Positions 23,381 through 32,212 of a stretch of 41,086 nucleotides of DNA are shown here, in pieces (positions within the stretch are counted from its first letter, which is position 1; every line of letters starts with the position of its first letter). This DNA is from Oleidesulfovibrio alaskensis DSM 16109 (lineage in GTDB: Bacteria > Desulfobacterota > Desulfovibrionia > Desulfovibrionales > Desulfovibrionaceae), in NCBI RefSeq assembly GCF_000482745.1, contig NZ_KI519496.1, forward strand, positions 170,320 through 211,405, given 5' to 3'. The notes beneath the pieces were generated by a model. That model had not been told where the DNA came from. It was given only the letters and a program-made list of their open reading frames with translations, and made no database searches. The position numbers were made by a program, and so were the translations under genes.

Positions 23381-24121
23381 ATGTGGGATGAAAAGCACGT
23401 TCAGAGATACGAAGCCTGGTATGCGGGCAAAGCCGGCAGTTTTGCCCTGCGTCAGGAAAAGCGTCTGCTGGAGAATCTGATTTCCGGCTGGCCGCGGCGT
23501 GGGCGTTCGCTGCTTGAGGTGGGCTGCGGTCCGGGATATTTTCTGGAAATGTTCTGGGAAGCCGGTCTGGACGTGACGGGGCTTGACCGTTCTTTGGCCA
23601 TGCTTGATGCCGCCCGGGCGCGCATGGGCAACCGTGCCCGGCTGGATGTTGGTAACGGCGAGCATCTGCCGTATGAAGATAACCGGTTTGATTATGTGGC
23701 ATTGCTGGCCAGTCTTGAGTTCATGGAGAATCCGCAGGCTGCTCTTGAGGAGGCAATCCGGGTTGCGGCGCGTGGTGTTGTAGTGGGCTTTCTGAACAGC
23801 TGGAGCCTGTATTATGCGTTGTCCGGCCGTAAGCGCTGTCCGGCATCGGGCACGTTGCAGGCGGCGCAGTGGTATTCTCCGTACAGGATAAGGGCCATGC
23901 TGCGGGAGGCTGCCGGTAATAAGCCCATGACCTTGCGCTCTGTGTTGCCGGGACCTGTTGTCACATGGCGCGATGTGCTGATTTTCCGTCTGTGCAATGG
24001 CTGGGTTTCTCCGCTGCCGTTTGGCGGATTTGCGGCCGTGCGGCTTGATCTGGTTAATATTGCGCCTGTTACGCCGATCATGGCCAAGGCGAAGTCGGTA
24101 AAACCGGTGCCCAGCGGATAA
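23381..24121 (+). CDS. Class I SAM-dependent methyltransferase
   Basis: A 246-residue cytoplasmic methyltransferase of the UbiE/methyltransferase-11 type. Motif I is LLEVGCGPGYFLEMFWEAGL (about 47-66), followed by the acidic ribose-binding residue in VTGLDRS, and motif II/III NGEHLPYEDNRFDYVALLASL. Substrate cannot be told. AAGGGG lies 9 bases before the ATG. It is a single gene between the second repeat array and the terminator at 24144. The first part of the protein (MWDEKHVQRYEAWYAGKAG) is shared with many Desulfovibrio homologues as I remember them, which is weak support only. Confidence 0.9.
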   Translation: MWDEKHVQRYEAWYAGKAGSFALRQEKRLLENLISGWPRRGRSLLEVGCGPGYFLEMFWEAGLDVTGLDRSLAMLDAARARMGNRARLDVGNGEHLPYEDNRFDYVALLASLEFMENPQAALEEAIRVAARGVVVGFLNSWSLYYALSGRKRCPASGTLQAAQWYSPYRIRAMLREAAGNKPMTLRSVLPGPVVTWRDVLIFRLCNGWVSPLPFGGFAAVRLDLVNIAPVTPIMAKAKSVKPVPSG

Positions 24122-24143
24122 TGGACAGGCAGGAATGTTTCTG

Positions 24144-24165
24144 AGCGGGGAATCCCGCTTTTTTT
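24144..24165 (+). terminator. Terminator of the methyltransferase gene
   Basis: AGCGGG-GAAT-CCCGCT followed by six or more T, 22 bases after the stop codon. Confidence 0.9.
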
Positions 24166-24249
24166 ATGCCGGTGGTGCGCGGATGAAGGAGCGATGAGGG
24201 GATGTGCTGTTTATCAGCGGCACAGGCTGATTTTGAGGCATGCTTGTTT

Positions 24250-24278
24250 TTGACAAGACTCGGGCTATGGACTACAGA
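24250..24278 (+). promoter_or_regulatory. Candidate promoter of hisS
   Basis: TTGACA (24250-24255) and TACAGA (24273-24278), 17-base spacing. Transcription would start near 24285, which argues that the hisS start is the ATG at 24362 rather than a farther upstream codon. Confidence 0.55.
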
Positions 24279-24361
24279 AGGCTGTTTCACCGGTGTGCCG
24301 CGCTTTCGTGGCGGTGGTGCAGCACCGTGACAACGTAATTTGTCTGTATGGATTGCCAGCT

Positions 24362-25615
24362 ATGAGTAATGTAAAGAAAATAAAGGGTTTTGCAGACCTT
24401 TTTTCACCGGAAAGCGACGTGTTCACCTTTATGGAGAATACGGCACGCGATGTGTTTTCATCCTATGGCTACGGAGAGTTGCGCACGCCTATTCTTGAGC
24501 GCACGGAACTGTTCTGCCGTTCCATAGGCACGGAAACCGACGTGGTGCAGAAGGAAATGTATACGTTTCCTGACCGGAAAAACCGGTCTCTGACCATGCG
24601 GCCGGAAGCGACAGCCGGAGTGATGCGGGCTTATATCGAAGGTTCGCTGCATAGTCAGGAGCAGGTTTCAAAGCTGTTCACGTTTGGTCCCATGTTCCGG
24701 TACGAGCGTCCGCAGAAGGGGCGCATGCGGCAGTTTCATCAGATCAACTGCGAATGTCTCGGCCCGCAGGAACCGTATGCAGACGCGGAAATAATCCTCA
24801 TGCTGCTGATGTTCCTCAAGCGCATAGGTTTGTCCGGCCTTGAGCTGCAGATCAATTCACTGGGCTGCCGTGAGTGCCGTCCGCAGTATCATGCGGCACT
24901 CAGGGCGTTTCTGGCGTCGCTTGATACGGCAGAACTGTGTGAAGACTGCCGCAGGCGCATGGAAACAAACCCCCTGCGCGTGCTGGACTGCAAGGTGCCG
25001 CGCTGTAAAGAGCTGACAGCGGATGCTCCGGTGATACTCGACCATACCTGCGATGCCTGTTCGGAGCATCATTCCGTGGTGCTCGGCATGTTGGAGCGTG
25101 CCGGTGTGGTGTATACGGCAAACCCCCGTCTGGTGCGCGGTCTTGATTATTACAACCGCACCACATTTGAAGTGGTATGCGGCGAAATAGGTGCACAGTC
25201 TTCCGTTGCCGGTGGCGGCCGGTACGACGGTCTTGTGTCGCAGCTGGGCGGTCCCGATGTGCCGGGCATCGGCTTTGCGTGCGGTATGGAACGTCTGGCG
25301 CTGGCGCTGGAGCAGAAGGCGCAGCGCGAAGTGCCGCGTCCTGATTTTCTGGTGGCAGTGCTGGAACAGGACGGTCTTGAGCGCGGAATGATGCTGGCTG
25401 AGGCCCTGCGCGAAAGCGGGCTGAAAGGTGAAGTCAGCTTTGCCGCCCGCAGCATGAAAAGCCAGATGCGGCAGGCCGGAAAACGCAATGTACGCAAGGT
25501 GCTGCTGCTGGGCGGCAGCGAGATTGCCGACGGTACAGTTACCGTGAAAGACATGGACACCGGCGGGCAGACGACAATTTCCCTGGACGCAGCACCCGGT
25601 GCTGTGGCTGACTGA
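24362..25615 (+). CDS. hisS: Histidyl-tRNA synthetase
   Basis: A 417-residue class II synthetase that charges tRNA-His. Motif 1/2 region: YGELRTPILERTELFCRSIG, then the ATP-binding motif 2 MFRYERPQKGRMRQFHQINCE region. HisRS-specific motifs are LVRGLDYYNRTTFEVV (HisA) and the motif 3 FACGMERLALAL, and the anticodon-binding domain starts near PDFLVAVLEQDG. The ATG at 24362 gives the usual MSNVKKIKGFADLFSPES start, although the upstream ribosome site is weak. aspS follows 62 bases downstream on the same strand, a common hisS-aspS pairing. Confidence 0.97.
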   Translation: MSNVKKIKGFADLFSPESDVFTFMENTARDVFSSYGYGELRTPILERTELFCRSIGTETDVVQKEMYTFPDRKNRSLTMRPEATAGVMRAYIEGSLHSQEQVSKLFTFGPMFRYERPQKGRMRQFHQINCECLGPQEPYADAEIILMLLMFLKRIGLSGLELQINSLGCRECRPQYHAALRAFLASLDTAELCEDCRRRMETNPLRVLDCKVPRCKELTADAPVILDHTCDACSEHHSVVLGMLERAGVVYTANPRLVRGLDYYNRTTFEVVCGEIGAQSSVAGGGRYDGLVSQLGGPDVPGIGFACGMERLALALEQKAQREVPRPDFLVAVLEQDGLERGMMLAEALRESGLKGEVSFAARSMKSQMRQAGKRNVRKVLLLGGSEIADGTVTVKDMDTGGQTTISLDAAPGAVAD

Positions 25616-25677
25616 TTAACTTTTTTCGACAGTATCTTGGCGGGGTCGGATGCCCGCCGGAAACAGAGGTATACTTC

Positions 25678-27498
25678 ATGAGCGACCAGAATTTGGACAT
25701 TCAGCAGGATCACCAGAAATATGTGGAGTCTCTTGGCGATTGGGCGCGCACCAATACGTGCGGTGAGCTGAATGCCAATGCCATCGGGTCCGAAGTGTGC
25801 CTGATGGGCTGGGTTCAGTTTCGCCGTGACCACGGCGGCCTTATTTTTATCGATCTGCGCGACCGCAGCGGCCTGACACAGGTTGTGTTCAGCCCCGATG
25901 TCAGCGTGGACGCGCATGAGCGCGCTCACGTGCTGCGTTCCGAATACGTGCTGGCCGTGCGCGGCACTGTGCGTCCCCGCCCTGAAGGCATGGTGAACCC
26001 CAATATGAAGACGGGTGAAGTGGAAGTGTATGTTTCCGAGTGGAAACTGCTGAACACCTCCAAGACTCCTCCGTTTCAGGTGGAAGACCGCGTTGAGGCC
26101 AGCGAAAACCTGCGCCTTGAATACCGCTATCTCGACCTGCGCCGTCCGCGGCTTGCCCGCAACTTCCAGCTGCGCCACCGTGCCACGCAGGCTATCCGCA
26201 ACTATCTTGACCAGCTGAACTTTCTGGAAGTGGAAACCCCGTATCTCACCAAATCCACTCCTGAAGGTGCCCGTGATTTTCTGGTGCCCAGCCGTATGAA
26301 TCAGGGAGAATTTTACGCGCTGCCGCAGTCTCCGCAGATTTTCAAGCAGCTTCTGATGGTGGCCGGTATGGACCGCTATTATCAGATTGTGCGCTGTTTC
26401 CGCGACGAAGACCTGCGTGCCGACCGTCAGCCCGAGTTCACTCAGGTGGATATCGAGATGAGCTTTGTGGACGAAGAACGCGTGCAGTCCATGGCGGAAG
26501 GATTGATGGCGAGGGTTTTCAAGGAGACTCTGGGCATTGATGTGGCGCTGCCTTTCCCGCGTATGCCGTACGATCAGGCCATTGCCGAATATGGTCTGGA
26601 CAAGCCTGACACCCGCTTTGATCTGCGCCTCAAGGATGTGACGGATATCCTGCGCGGTTCCGGATTCCGGCTGTTTGCCAAGGCGGAACTGGTCAAAGCC
26701 ATGCGTGTGCCCGGCGGTGCCGTGCTTTCGCGCAAGGAAATTGACGACTTCACCGAGTTTGTGAAGGTTTACGGTGCGCAGGGGCTTGCGTGGATAAAGA
26801 TTAAGGAAGACGAATGGCAGTCGCCCATTGCCAAGTTCCTTTCCGATGACGAGCGCGCCGCACTTACTACGGAACTGGGGCTGGAAACGGGCGATATCGT
26901 GTTCTTTCAGGCTGCTTCGCCCGACGTGGTCAATAACTCGCTGGGATACCTGCGCCTCAAGGTGGCCGACAGGTTCGGGCTTATTCCCGAAAACAGCTAC
27001 AATTTCCTGTGGGTGACTGATTTTCCCCTGTTTGAATACTCGCCCGAAGATAAGCGCTATGTAGCCTGCCACCATCCTTTCACTGCGCCTCAGGTAGGCC
27101 ACGAAGAACTGATGGTCAGCGATCCGGCCAAAGCCCGCGCCCGTGCATATGACCTTGTGCTCAACGGTAACGAAGTGGGCGGCGGATCCATACGCATCCA
27201 CAGTCGCGAAGCACAGGAACATATGTTCCGCGCTCTGGGCTTTGATCCGCAGGAAGCCGAGGAACAGTTCGGTTTTCTCATGCAGGCGCTGGAACTGGGC
27301 GCACCGCCTCATGGCGGCATAGCCTTCGGCATGGACCGTCTGGTCATGCTGCTGGCGGGCTCCGCATCCATCCGCGATGTCATAGCCTTCCCGAAAACAC
27401 AGAAGGCAACCTGTCTGATGACGCATGCCCCTGATCAGGTAGCGGCAAAACAGCTGCGCGAGCTTGGCATCAGACTACGTGAAAAACAGGAAGCGTAA
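25678..27498 (+). CDS. aspS: Aspartyl-tRNA synthetase (bacterial type)
   Basis: A 606-residue class II synthetase. The N-terminal OB-fold anticodon domain includes VCLMGWVQFRRDHGGLIFID; the catalytic core has FLEVETPYLTKSTPEGARDF, motif 2 CFRDEDLRADRQPEFTQVD and motif 3 GIAFGMDRLVMLLAG. The roughly 100-residue GAD insertion between motifs 2 and 3 marks it as the bacterial type. Whether it also charges tRNA-Asn cannot be decided by eye. AGAGG lies 9 bases before the ATG. It ends at the strong hairpin at 27510. Confidence 0.97.
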   Translation: MSDQNLDIQQDHQKYVESLGDWARTNTCGELNANAIGSEVCLMGWVQFRRDHGGLIFIDLRDRSGLTQVVFSPDVSVDAHERAHVLRSEYVLAVRGTVRPRPEGMVNPNMKTGEVEVYVSEWKLLNTSKTPPFQVEDRVEASENLRLEYRYLDLRRPRLARNFQLRHRATQAIRNYLDQLNFLEVETPYLTKSTPEGARDFLVPSRMNQGEFYALPQSPQIFKQLLMVAGMDRYYQIVRCFRDEDLRADRQPEFTQVDIEMSFVDEERVQSMAEGLMARVFKETLGIDVALPFPRMPYDQAIAEYGLDKPDTRFDLRLKDVTDILRGSGFRLFAKAELVKAMRVPGGAVLSRKEIDDFTEFVKVYGAQGLAWIKIKEDEWQSPIAKFLSDDERAALTTELGLETGDIVFFQAASPDVVNNSLGYLRLKVADRFGLIPENSYNFLWVTDFPLFEYSPEDKRYVACHHPFTAPQVGHEELMVSDPAKARARAYDLVLNGNEVGGGSIRIHSREAQEHMFRALGFDPQEAEEQFGFLMQALELGAPPHGGIAFGMDRLVMLLAGSASIRDVIAFPKTQKATCLMTHAPDQVAAKQLRELGIRLREKQEA

Positions 27499-27509
27499 TA
27501 ACCATGTAC

Positions 27510-27538
27510 GCCCCGGCGGAAAACCGCCGGGGCGTTTT
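27510..27538 (+). terminator. Terminator of hisS-aspS
   Basis: A perfect 10-bp stem, GCCCCGGCGG-AAAA-CCGCCGGGGC, followed by GTTTTGT, 11 bases after the aspS stop codon. Confidence 0.9.
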
Positions 27539-27632
27539 GTACGCTGTGCCGTGTCGCCGGCATATTGAAGTGTTGCCGCTGCATGCATGCGGGTGTATGG
27601 CAGAAGGCGGCGGTTGTCCGTGCGGCAGGGGC

Positions 27633-27660
27633 TTTTCAACGGATGTACTGTGCTTATTAT
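27633..27660 (+). promoter_or_regulatory. Candidate promoter of the def-fmt-rsmB operon
   Basis: TTTTCA (27633-27638) and TATTAT (27655-27660), 16-base spacing; good -10, weak -35. It lies about 50 bases before the def start and after the aspS terminator. Confidence 0.45.
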
Positions 27661-27708
27661 TTGTCTGAAACGCCGTTGTGCGTAAGCCCGCAGCAGGAAA
27701 AAAAAGCT

Positions 27709-28218
27709 ATGATTCGAGAAATTCTGACATACCCCGACAGACGCCTTGCCATCGAATGCGAGGAAATTGAAGAGATAACAGACGAGATACGTCAGCTGGC
27801 AGCCGATATGGCTGAAACCATGTATGACGCAGACGGTATCGGTCTGGCTGCGCCGCAGGTGGGTGCCACCTGCCGGCTTATTGTGGTCGATGTTTCCGGC
27901 CCGGAGGCGCGCGAGGACCTGCGGACATACATTAATCCGCGTCTTGAGCTGCTGGAGGGCAAGGTTGATACCGAAGAGGGCTGCCTGTCCGTGCCTGCAC
28001 TGCGCAGCAAGGTAACCCGTACTGAAAAGGTACGTCTGCACGCCACCGACCTTGACGGCAACGCCGTGTGCATTGACGCCGACGGACTGCTTTCCATCTG
28101 TCTGCAGCACGAAATAGACCATCTGGACGGTACGCTGTTTATCGACAAGATAAGCCGCCTTAAGCGTTCACTCTATGACAACAAAGTGAAAAAATGGCAG
28201 AAGCGCGCGAAAAACTGA
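27709..28218 (+). CDS. def: Peptide deformylase
   Basis: A 169-residue metalloenzyme that removes the formyl group from nascent proteins. All three family motifs are present: GIGLAAPQ (43-50), EGCLS with metal ligand Cys92, and QHEIDHLDG with His134, catalytic Glu135 and His138. AGGA lies upstream of the ATG at 27709; earlier in-frame codons give a non-conserved tail. Its last 25 bases overlap the start of fmt, which makes the formyl group that def removes: a common bacterial pairing. Confidence 0.97.
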   Translation: MIREILTYPDRRLAIECEEIEEITDEIRQLAADMAETMYDADGIGLAAPQVGATCRLIVVDVSGPEAREDLRTYINPRLELLEGKVDTEEGCLSVPALRSKVTRTEKVRLHATDLDGNAVCIDADGLLSICLQHEIDHLDGTLFIDKISRLKRSLYDNKVKKWQKRAKN

Positions 28219-29183
28219 AAATAGTCTACATGGGCACGCCGGATTTTGCGGCGACGGTACTTTCTCATCTGCTTGCGTGGGAAGACGCCGAGGTGCTTGC
28301 TGTGTACACGCAGCCCGACAGGCCCTGCGGCCGCGGGCTGGAATGCCGTCCTTCCGCTGTGAAATCGCTGGCTCTGGAACACGGCCTGCCTGTATTCCAG
28401 CCGCTTAATTTCAAGGCCGAAGAAGATGTGCGTCAGCTTGCCGCGCTGCAGCCTGATGTGCTTGTGGTAGCTGCATACGGGCTTATTCTGCCGCAGTGCG
28501 TTCTTGATATAGCACCGCGGGGTGCGGTGAACGTGCACGCCTCGTTACTGCCGCGGTACCGCGGTGCCGCCCCTATTCAGCGGGCCATCATGAACGGTGA
28601 CGCCGTGACAGGTGTGACCATAATGCAGATGGAGGCCGGTCTGGACAGCGGGCCCATGCTGCTGCAGAGGGCTACCGGCATAGGTATTACCGATACGGCG
28701 GCAACTATGCATGACGAACTGGCCGATCTGGGCGGCAGGCTGCTGGTAGAAGCGCTGGGGCGGATGATGAAAGGCGAACTGGTGCCCATGGAACAGAACC
28801 ATGAGGCTGCCACCCACGCTCCCAAACTGACCAAGGCCGACGGTGAAATTGTATGGAACCGTCCTGCCCGTGAAGTGGATGCTCATATCCGCGGGGTTCA
28901 TCCGTGGCCGGGGGCTTTTTTTGCGCTGCGCCGCGAAGGGCATAAAACATTGCGCGTGGGTATAGAACCCGGCTGCACGGGTGATGCCGTGCCCGAAGGG
29001 GTCAAGCCCGGCACGGTGACAGGTATGGCAGGCGACAGGCTGGCCATTGCCTGTGCTGACAGGTTGTACCTTGTTTCTTCGCTGCGTCCTGCCAGCCGCA
29101 AGCCCATGACTGCTTCTGCTTTTTACTGCGGATATCTGGCCGAATGCACTCTGGCGGAGTGTGTCGGTCTGGATGAATGCTGA
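28194..29183 (+). CDS. fmt: Methionyl-tRNA formyltransferase
   Basis: A 329-residue enzyme that formylates initiator Met-tRNA using 10-formyl-tetrahydrofolate. IVYMGTPDFAATVL is the N-terminal nucleotide-fold start, NVHASLLPRYRGAAPIQRAI gives catalytic Asn113 and His115, and MEAGLDSGPM gives Asp151. The C-terminal tRNA-binding domain begins around PAREVDAHIRGVHPWPGA. The start lies 25 bases inside def with no strong ribosome site, so translational coupling is likely. Confidence 0.97.
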   Translation: MAEAREKLKIVYMGTPDFAATVLSHLLAWEDAEVLAVYTQPDRPCGRGLECRPSAVKSLALEHGLPVFQPLNFKAEEDVRQLAALQPDVLVVAAYGLILPQCVLDIAPRGAVNVHASLLPRYRGAAPIQRAIMNGDAVTGVTIMQMEAGLDSGPMLLQRATGIGITDTAATMHDELADLGGRLLVEALGRMMKGELVPMEQNHEAATHAPKLTKADGEIVWNRPAREVDAHIRGVHPWPGAFFALRREGHKTLRVGIEPGCTGDAVPEGVKPGTVTGMAGDRLAIACADRLYLVSSLRPASRKPMTASAFYCGYLAECTLAECVGLDEC

Positions 29184-29349
29184 GACCCTGCTTCTGTGGC
29201 CGGCTGTGGTCTGCTGCCGTGGCCGGCGACAGCCCTTCTGCAGTGTATGCGGCAGAAACTTCTTTTCTGCCGGTGTGTTATTTTTCTTTTCCGGTCGTGC
29301 CGTGCCGCGGGTATTGATTGCCTTTCCCGCCTTTTGCTAAGGTTACCTT

Positions 29350-30225
29350 ATGAATCCGACCACACCCGACCGCAGCGACGCTGCATCAGAAGCCGGACCG
29401 GAAAGGTATTACGGGGCCCGCAAGCGGCTGTTCATAGGGCTGATAACCGGCACTTCGGTTATTCTGTGCACCATTCTGTTGCTGGTATGGGCGATACCCT
29501 CCATCGGGCTTGCCAACATTCACCCTGCGCTGCCGTATGTTTCCGGCCTTTTCATGCTCTCGCTCATACTGCTTATCGCATGGGCGGCGCTGGGGCTTGT
29601 GCTGAACATAGTCAAAGGGCGTCCGGTGCTGGGTACCAGCCGCATCCGCGGCCTGACCATCAAGCTGTTTCTGCCGCTCATGGTCATGCTGGCCCGTTTT
29701 TTCGGTATTCCCAAAGAAAAAGTGCGTCACAGTTTCATCCGTGTGAACAACGAACTTATCAGAGGTGAAACAGGGCGCTTTAATCCCGATGAAATTCTGA
29801 TACTTACCCCGCACTGTCTGCAGAACAGCAACTGTCCCGTGCGGCTTACGTATAACGTTGACCGCTGTAAACGCTGCGGTTCATGCCCCATAGGCGACCT
29901 GATAGCTCTGCGCGATCATTACGGAGTGTCGCTGGCAGTGGCCACGGGCGGCACCATAGCGCGCCGCATTGTGGTGCAGCAGCGTCCCAGATTCATTGTT
30001 GCCGTCGCATGCGAGCGCGACCTTACATCCGGTATTCAGGATACATATCCTCTGCCGGTATACGGTGTTCTTAACGAACGCCCCAACGGCCCGTGCCTTG
30101 ATACGCTCGTGCCCATGCAGCTTATGGAAGTTGCGCTCCGCATGTTTATCCATAATCCTCCTCCTCCGCTCGACCTTGAAGCTGCCATAAAAGCCGAGGC
30201 TGAACTTAAACGAGGCCGTTCATGA
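29350..30225 (+). CDS. DUF116 membrane protein with Cys-rich motif
   Basis: A 291-residue protein of the DUF116 family. Two or three N-terminal membrane segments are visible (about 27-49 and 62-90, with a shorter hydrophobic stretch near 105-118). The cytoplasmic part has the family's cysteine block: LTPHCLQNSNCPVRL then DRCKRCGSCPIGDL, five to six cysteines able to hold metal or an Fe-S cluster. The C-terminal part contains VAVACERDLTSGI and a Pro-rich NPPPPLDLEAA segment. The function of the family is unknown; it recurs beside fmt and rsmB in Desulfovibrio-type genomes as I recall. AAGG precedes the ATG. Its stop overlaps the rsmB start (ATGA). Confidence 0.88.
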   Translation: MNPTTPDRSDAASEAGPERYYGARKRLFIGLITGTSVILCTILLLVWAIPSIGLANIHPALPYVSGLFMLSLILLIAWAALGLVLNIVKGRPVLGTSRIRGLTIKLFLPLMVMLARFFGIPKEKVRHSFIRVNNELIRGETGRFNPDEILILTPHCLQNSNCPVRLTYNVDRCKRCGSCPIGDLIALRDHYGVSLAVATGGTIARRIVVQQRPRFIVAVACERDLTSGIQDTYPLPVYGVLNERPNGPCLDTLVPMQLMEVALRMFIHNPPPPLDLEAAIKAEAELKRGRS

Positions 30226-31556
30226 AAAAACAGTCCCCTCGCCGTGGCGGTGTTGCAACACTTCCTCCGGCACGAGGTGCCGCTCTGGAAATATTGCGCG
30301 ATGTGCTTGATAAAAAGCGTGAAGCACAGAGTGTGCTGGACAGTTACCTTAAAGACAACAGATTAAGCCCTCAGGATGCCGCTCTGTGCACGGAGCTTGT
30401 GTATGGATACCTGAGGTCGGAAATCAGAATTTCGTGGCTTATACGCCGTTTTTTAAAGCCGGATTCACGGCTGCCCGCGGAGCTTTTGCTGACAATGGGT
30501 ATTTCTGTGTATGAAATACTGTATTTACAGCGTGTTCCTGTATATGCGTCGGTGGACTGGGCTGTTTCGTATGTGCGTTCGCGGTTCGGAACAGGACTTT
30601 CGCGTCTGGCCAACGCTGTTTTGCGCAGCATCGACCGGCTGGGCGATGCTCCGCTGCAATCCGGCTGGTATCGTGAAACGCTGCAGGCCGAAGGCGTTGA
30701 TACCGCAGGATACCTGTCGGTATGGTATGCCGCTCCGCGGTGGGTTGTTGATATGTGGATTGAAGCATATGGCGAGGAACGTGCTGAGCAGTATCTTGCC
30801 GGTTCATCACGTCACGCTCCTGCCGGGGTGCGCATCAACCTGCGGCATCCCGAAGGGCCGCAGACGCATGCCCGCCTGACCGCTCATCCTTCATGTATCG
30901 GGCACAGTGCCGCAGGATTGCTTTTTGCTTCCGACTCCCGCCCTGCCGAACTGTATGTTCTGCAGGAGGAGGGAATAGCTTCGTCGCAGTCTTTTGCCGT
31001 GCAGGAAGTTATGGACGCACTGCGTCCCGAAACATGGGAAGGCCCTGTGTGGGACTGCTGCTGCGGACGCGGCGGTAAAACATGTTCGCTGCTCGAACGG
31101 GGCGTGGATGTATGCGCAGCCAGTGATCCCAGTGAAAAACGTCTTAAAGGGCTGCGTACGGAGCTGGAGCGGCTGGGGCTGCCTGATGTTCCGTTGTTTG
31201 CTGCTCCCGCCTCGCAGGTTCCGGAGGGTATAGCTCCTCGTGCCGTGCTGGCTGATGTGCCCTGCTCCGGACTTGGTACGCTTTCACGCCGTCCCGACAT
31301 ACGGCAGCACCGCACTCCCTATTCCATGGCGCGGCTGGTTACGCTGCAGTCGGAAATTCTGGACAATGTCTGGCAGGTTCTGCCCGCAGGCGGCCTGCTT
31401 GCTTACATTACCTGTACTCTGAATCCCGAGGAAAACGAACTGCAGATAGCCCGGTTTATGGAGCGCAGCCAGGCACAGCTGATGCTGGAGTGGACGACTC
31501 CGCCCGACAGCCCTGCGTGTGAATATTTTTACGCGGCACTGCTGCGCAAAGCGTGA
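30222..31556 (+). CDS. rsmB: 16S rRNA m5C967-type methyltransferase (RsmB/Sun)
   Basis: A 444-residue RNA cytosine-5 methyltransferase. The N-terminal NusB-like helical domain (about 17-145, ALEILRDVLDKKREAQSVLDS) is the RsmB hallmark. The methyltransferase domain has SAM motif I WDCCCGRGGKTCSLLERG (277-294), motif IV ADVPCSGLG with Cys348 and motif VI ITCTLNPEENE with Cys398; the motif VI cysteine is the nucleophile and the motif IV one helps release product in this family. The ATG overlaps the DUF116 stop by four bases. Ends at the hairpin at 31575. Confidence 0.95.
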   Translation: MKKQSPRRGGVATLPPARGAALEILRDVLDKKREAQSVLDSYLKDNRLSPQDAALCTELVYGYLRSEIRISWLIRRFLKPDSRLPAELLLTMGISVYEILYLQRVPVYASVDWAVSYVRSRFGTGLSRLANAVLRSIDRLGDAPLQSGWYRETLQAEGVDTAGYLSVWYAAPRWVVDMWIEAYGEERAEQYLAGSSRHAPAGVRINLRHPEGPQTHARLTAHPSCIGHSAAGLLFASDSRPAELYVLQEEGIASSQSFAVQEVMDALRPETWEGPVWDCCCGRGGKTCSLLERGVDVCAASDPSEKRLKGLRTELERLGLPDVPLFAAPASQVPEGIAPRAVLADVPCSGLGTLSRRPDIRQHRTPYSMARLVTLQSEILDNVWQVLPAGGLLAYITCTLNPEENELQIARFMERSQAQLMLEWTTPPDSPACEYFYAALLRKA

Positions 31557-31574
31557 CATGATTCAGTATGATTT

Positions 31575-31607
31575 GCCCGCCATCCTTTATGGGATGGCGG
31601 GCTTTTT
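31575..31607 (+). terminator. Terminator of the def-rsmB operon
   Basis: An 11-bp stem, GCCCGCCATCC / GGATGGCGGGC, followed by TTTTT, 18 bases after the rsmB stop. It lies between convergent transcripts. The remaining ~220 bases to 31829 hold no gene I can support. Confidence 0.92.
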
Positions 31608-31829
31608 GTATGCACCGCCCTGCACAGGGCAGGAGGAGAACGTGGCACTTCAGGTTATGATGGGGTGAAAGACATCCTTTTGATCTGCTGATTGTTCGCA
31701 GCTGTCCGGCAACGCCGGAAGGCAAAACACAAGCATGTCACGACGGGTGACGTGCACATTGCAGCTCTTGCAAAACCGGACTGCGCATATGATGCGGCAG
31801 TTGAATCAATGCCCCGTCGGTACAGCACA

Positions 31830-32210
31830 TCAGCTGCCGCCGTTCACCGTCACTCTTTCCACGGTTTTGCGGTAGTATTCCTGCAATTCTTCCAGCCGCA
31901 CCGGATAGCGGCGGCCGCGGTTTATACGGGCAAGAAGCACCTGTACCTTATTCATCTGCCGGTAGCGCACCTGCTCGTCGCTGCATGTGTCCAGCAGCTC
32001 CATTATGGAATGGACTTCTTTCAAATCCTGCGCTTCCGGCGGCATAAATCCGCTGTTTTTCAATATCTTGTATGCCATGCGCAATTCCGGCGGCATCAGC
32101 GGGTCATCATTGTGCACCAGTGGCTTGCCTTTGCCTTCATAGTCATCCAGCTCACCATTTTCCGCCGCTTCTTTAATGCGTTGCTCGGCTATATATTGCA
32201 TGCAGTCCAT
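31830..32210 (-). CDS. DUF1992 (DnaJ-homologue subfamily C28-like) protein
   Basis: A 126-residue soluble protein with the DUF1992 signature: an N-terminal AEQRIKEAAENGELDDYEGKG helix, then the KPLVHNDDPLMPPELRMAYK block and ILKNSGFMPPEA. The function is unknown; the name comes from similarity to a vertebrate J-domain-family member, and no J domain (HPD motif) is present here. The ATG at 32210 is three bases after the stop of the lipoprotein gene, so it is probably the last gene of the Mla-like operon and coupled to it. A longer reading inside the lipoprotein gene is not needed. Confidence 0.88.
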   Translation of the reverse strand: MDCMQYIAEQRIKEAAENGELDDYEGKGKPLVHNDDPLMPPELRMAYKILKNSGFMPPEAQDLKEVHSIMELLDTCSDEQVRYRQMNKVQVLLARINRGRRYPVRLEELQEYYRKTVERVTVNGGS

Positions 32211-32212
32211 GG

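Noticed and set aside
25150..27426. Long minus-strand open frame (about 758 codons) opposite aspS and hisS
   Set aside because: Antisense shadow of aspS and the hisS end; no domains and unnatural composition.
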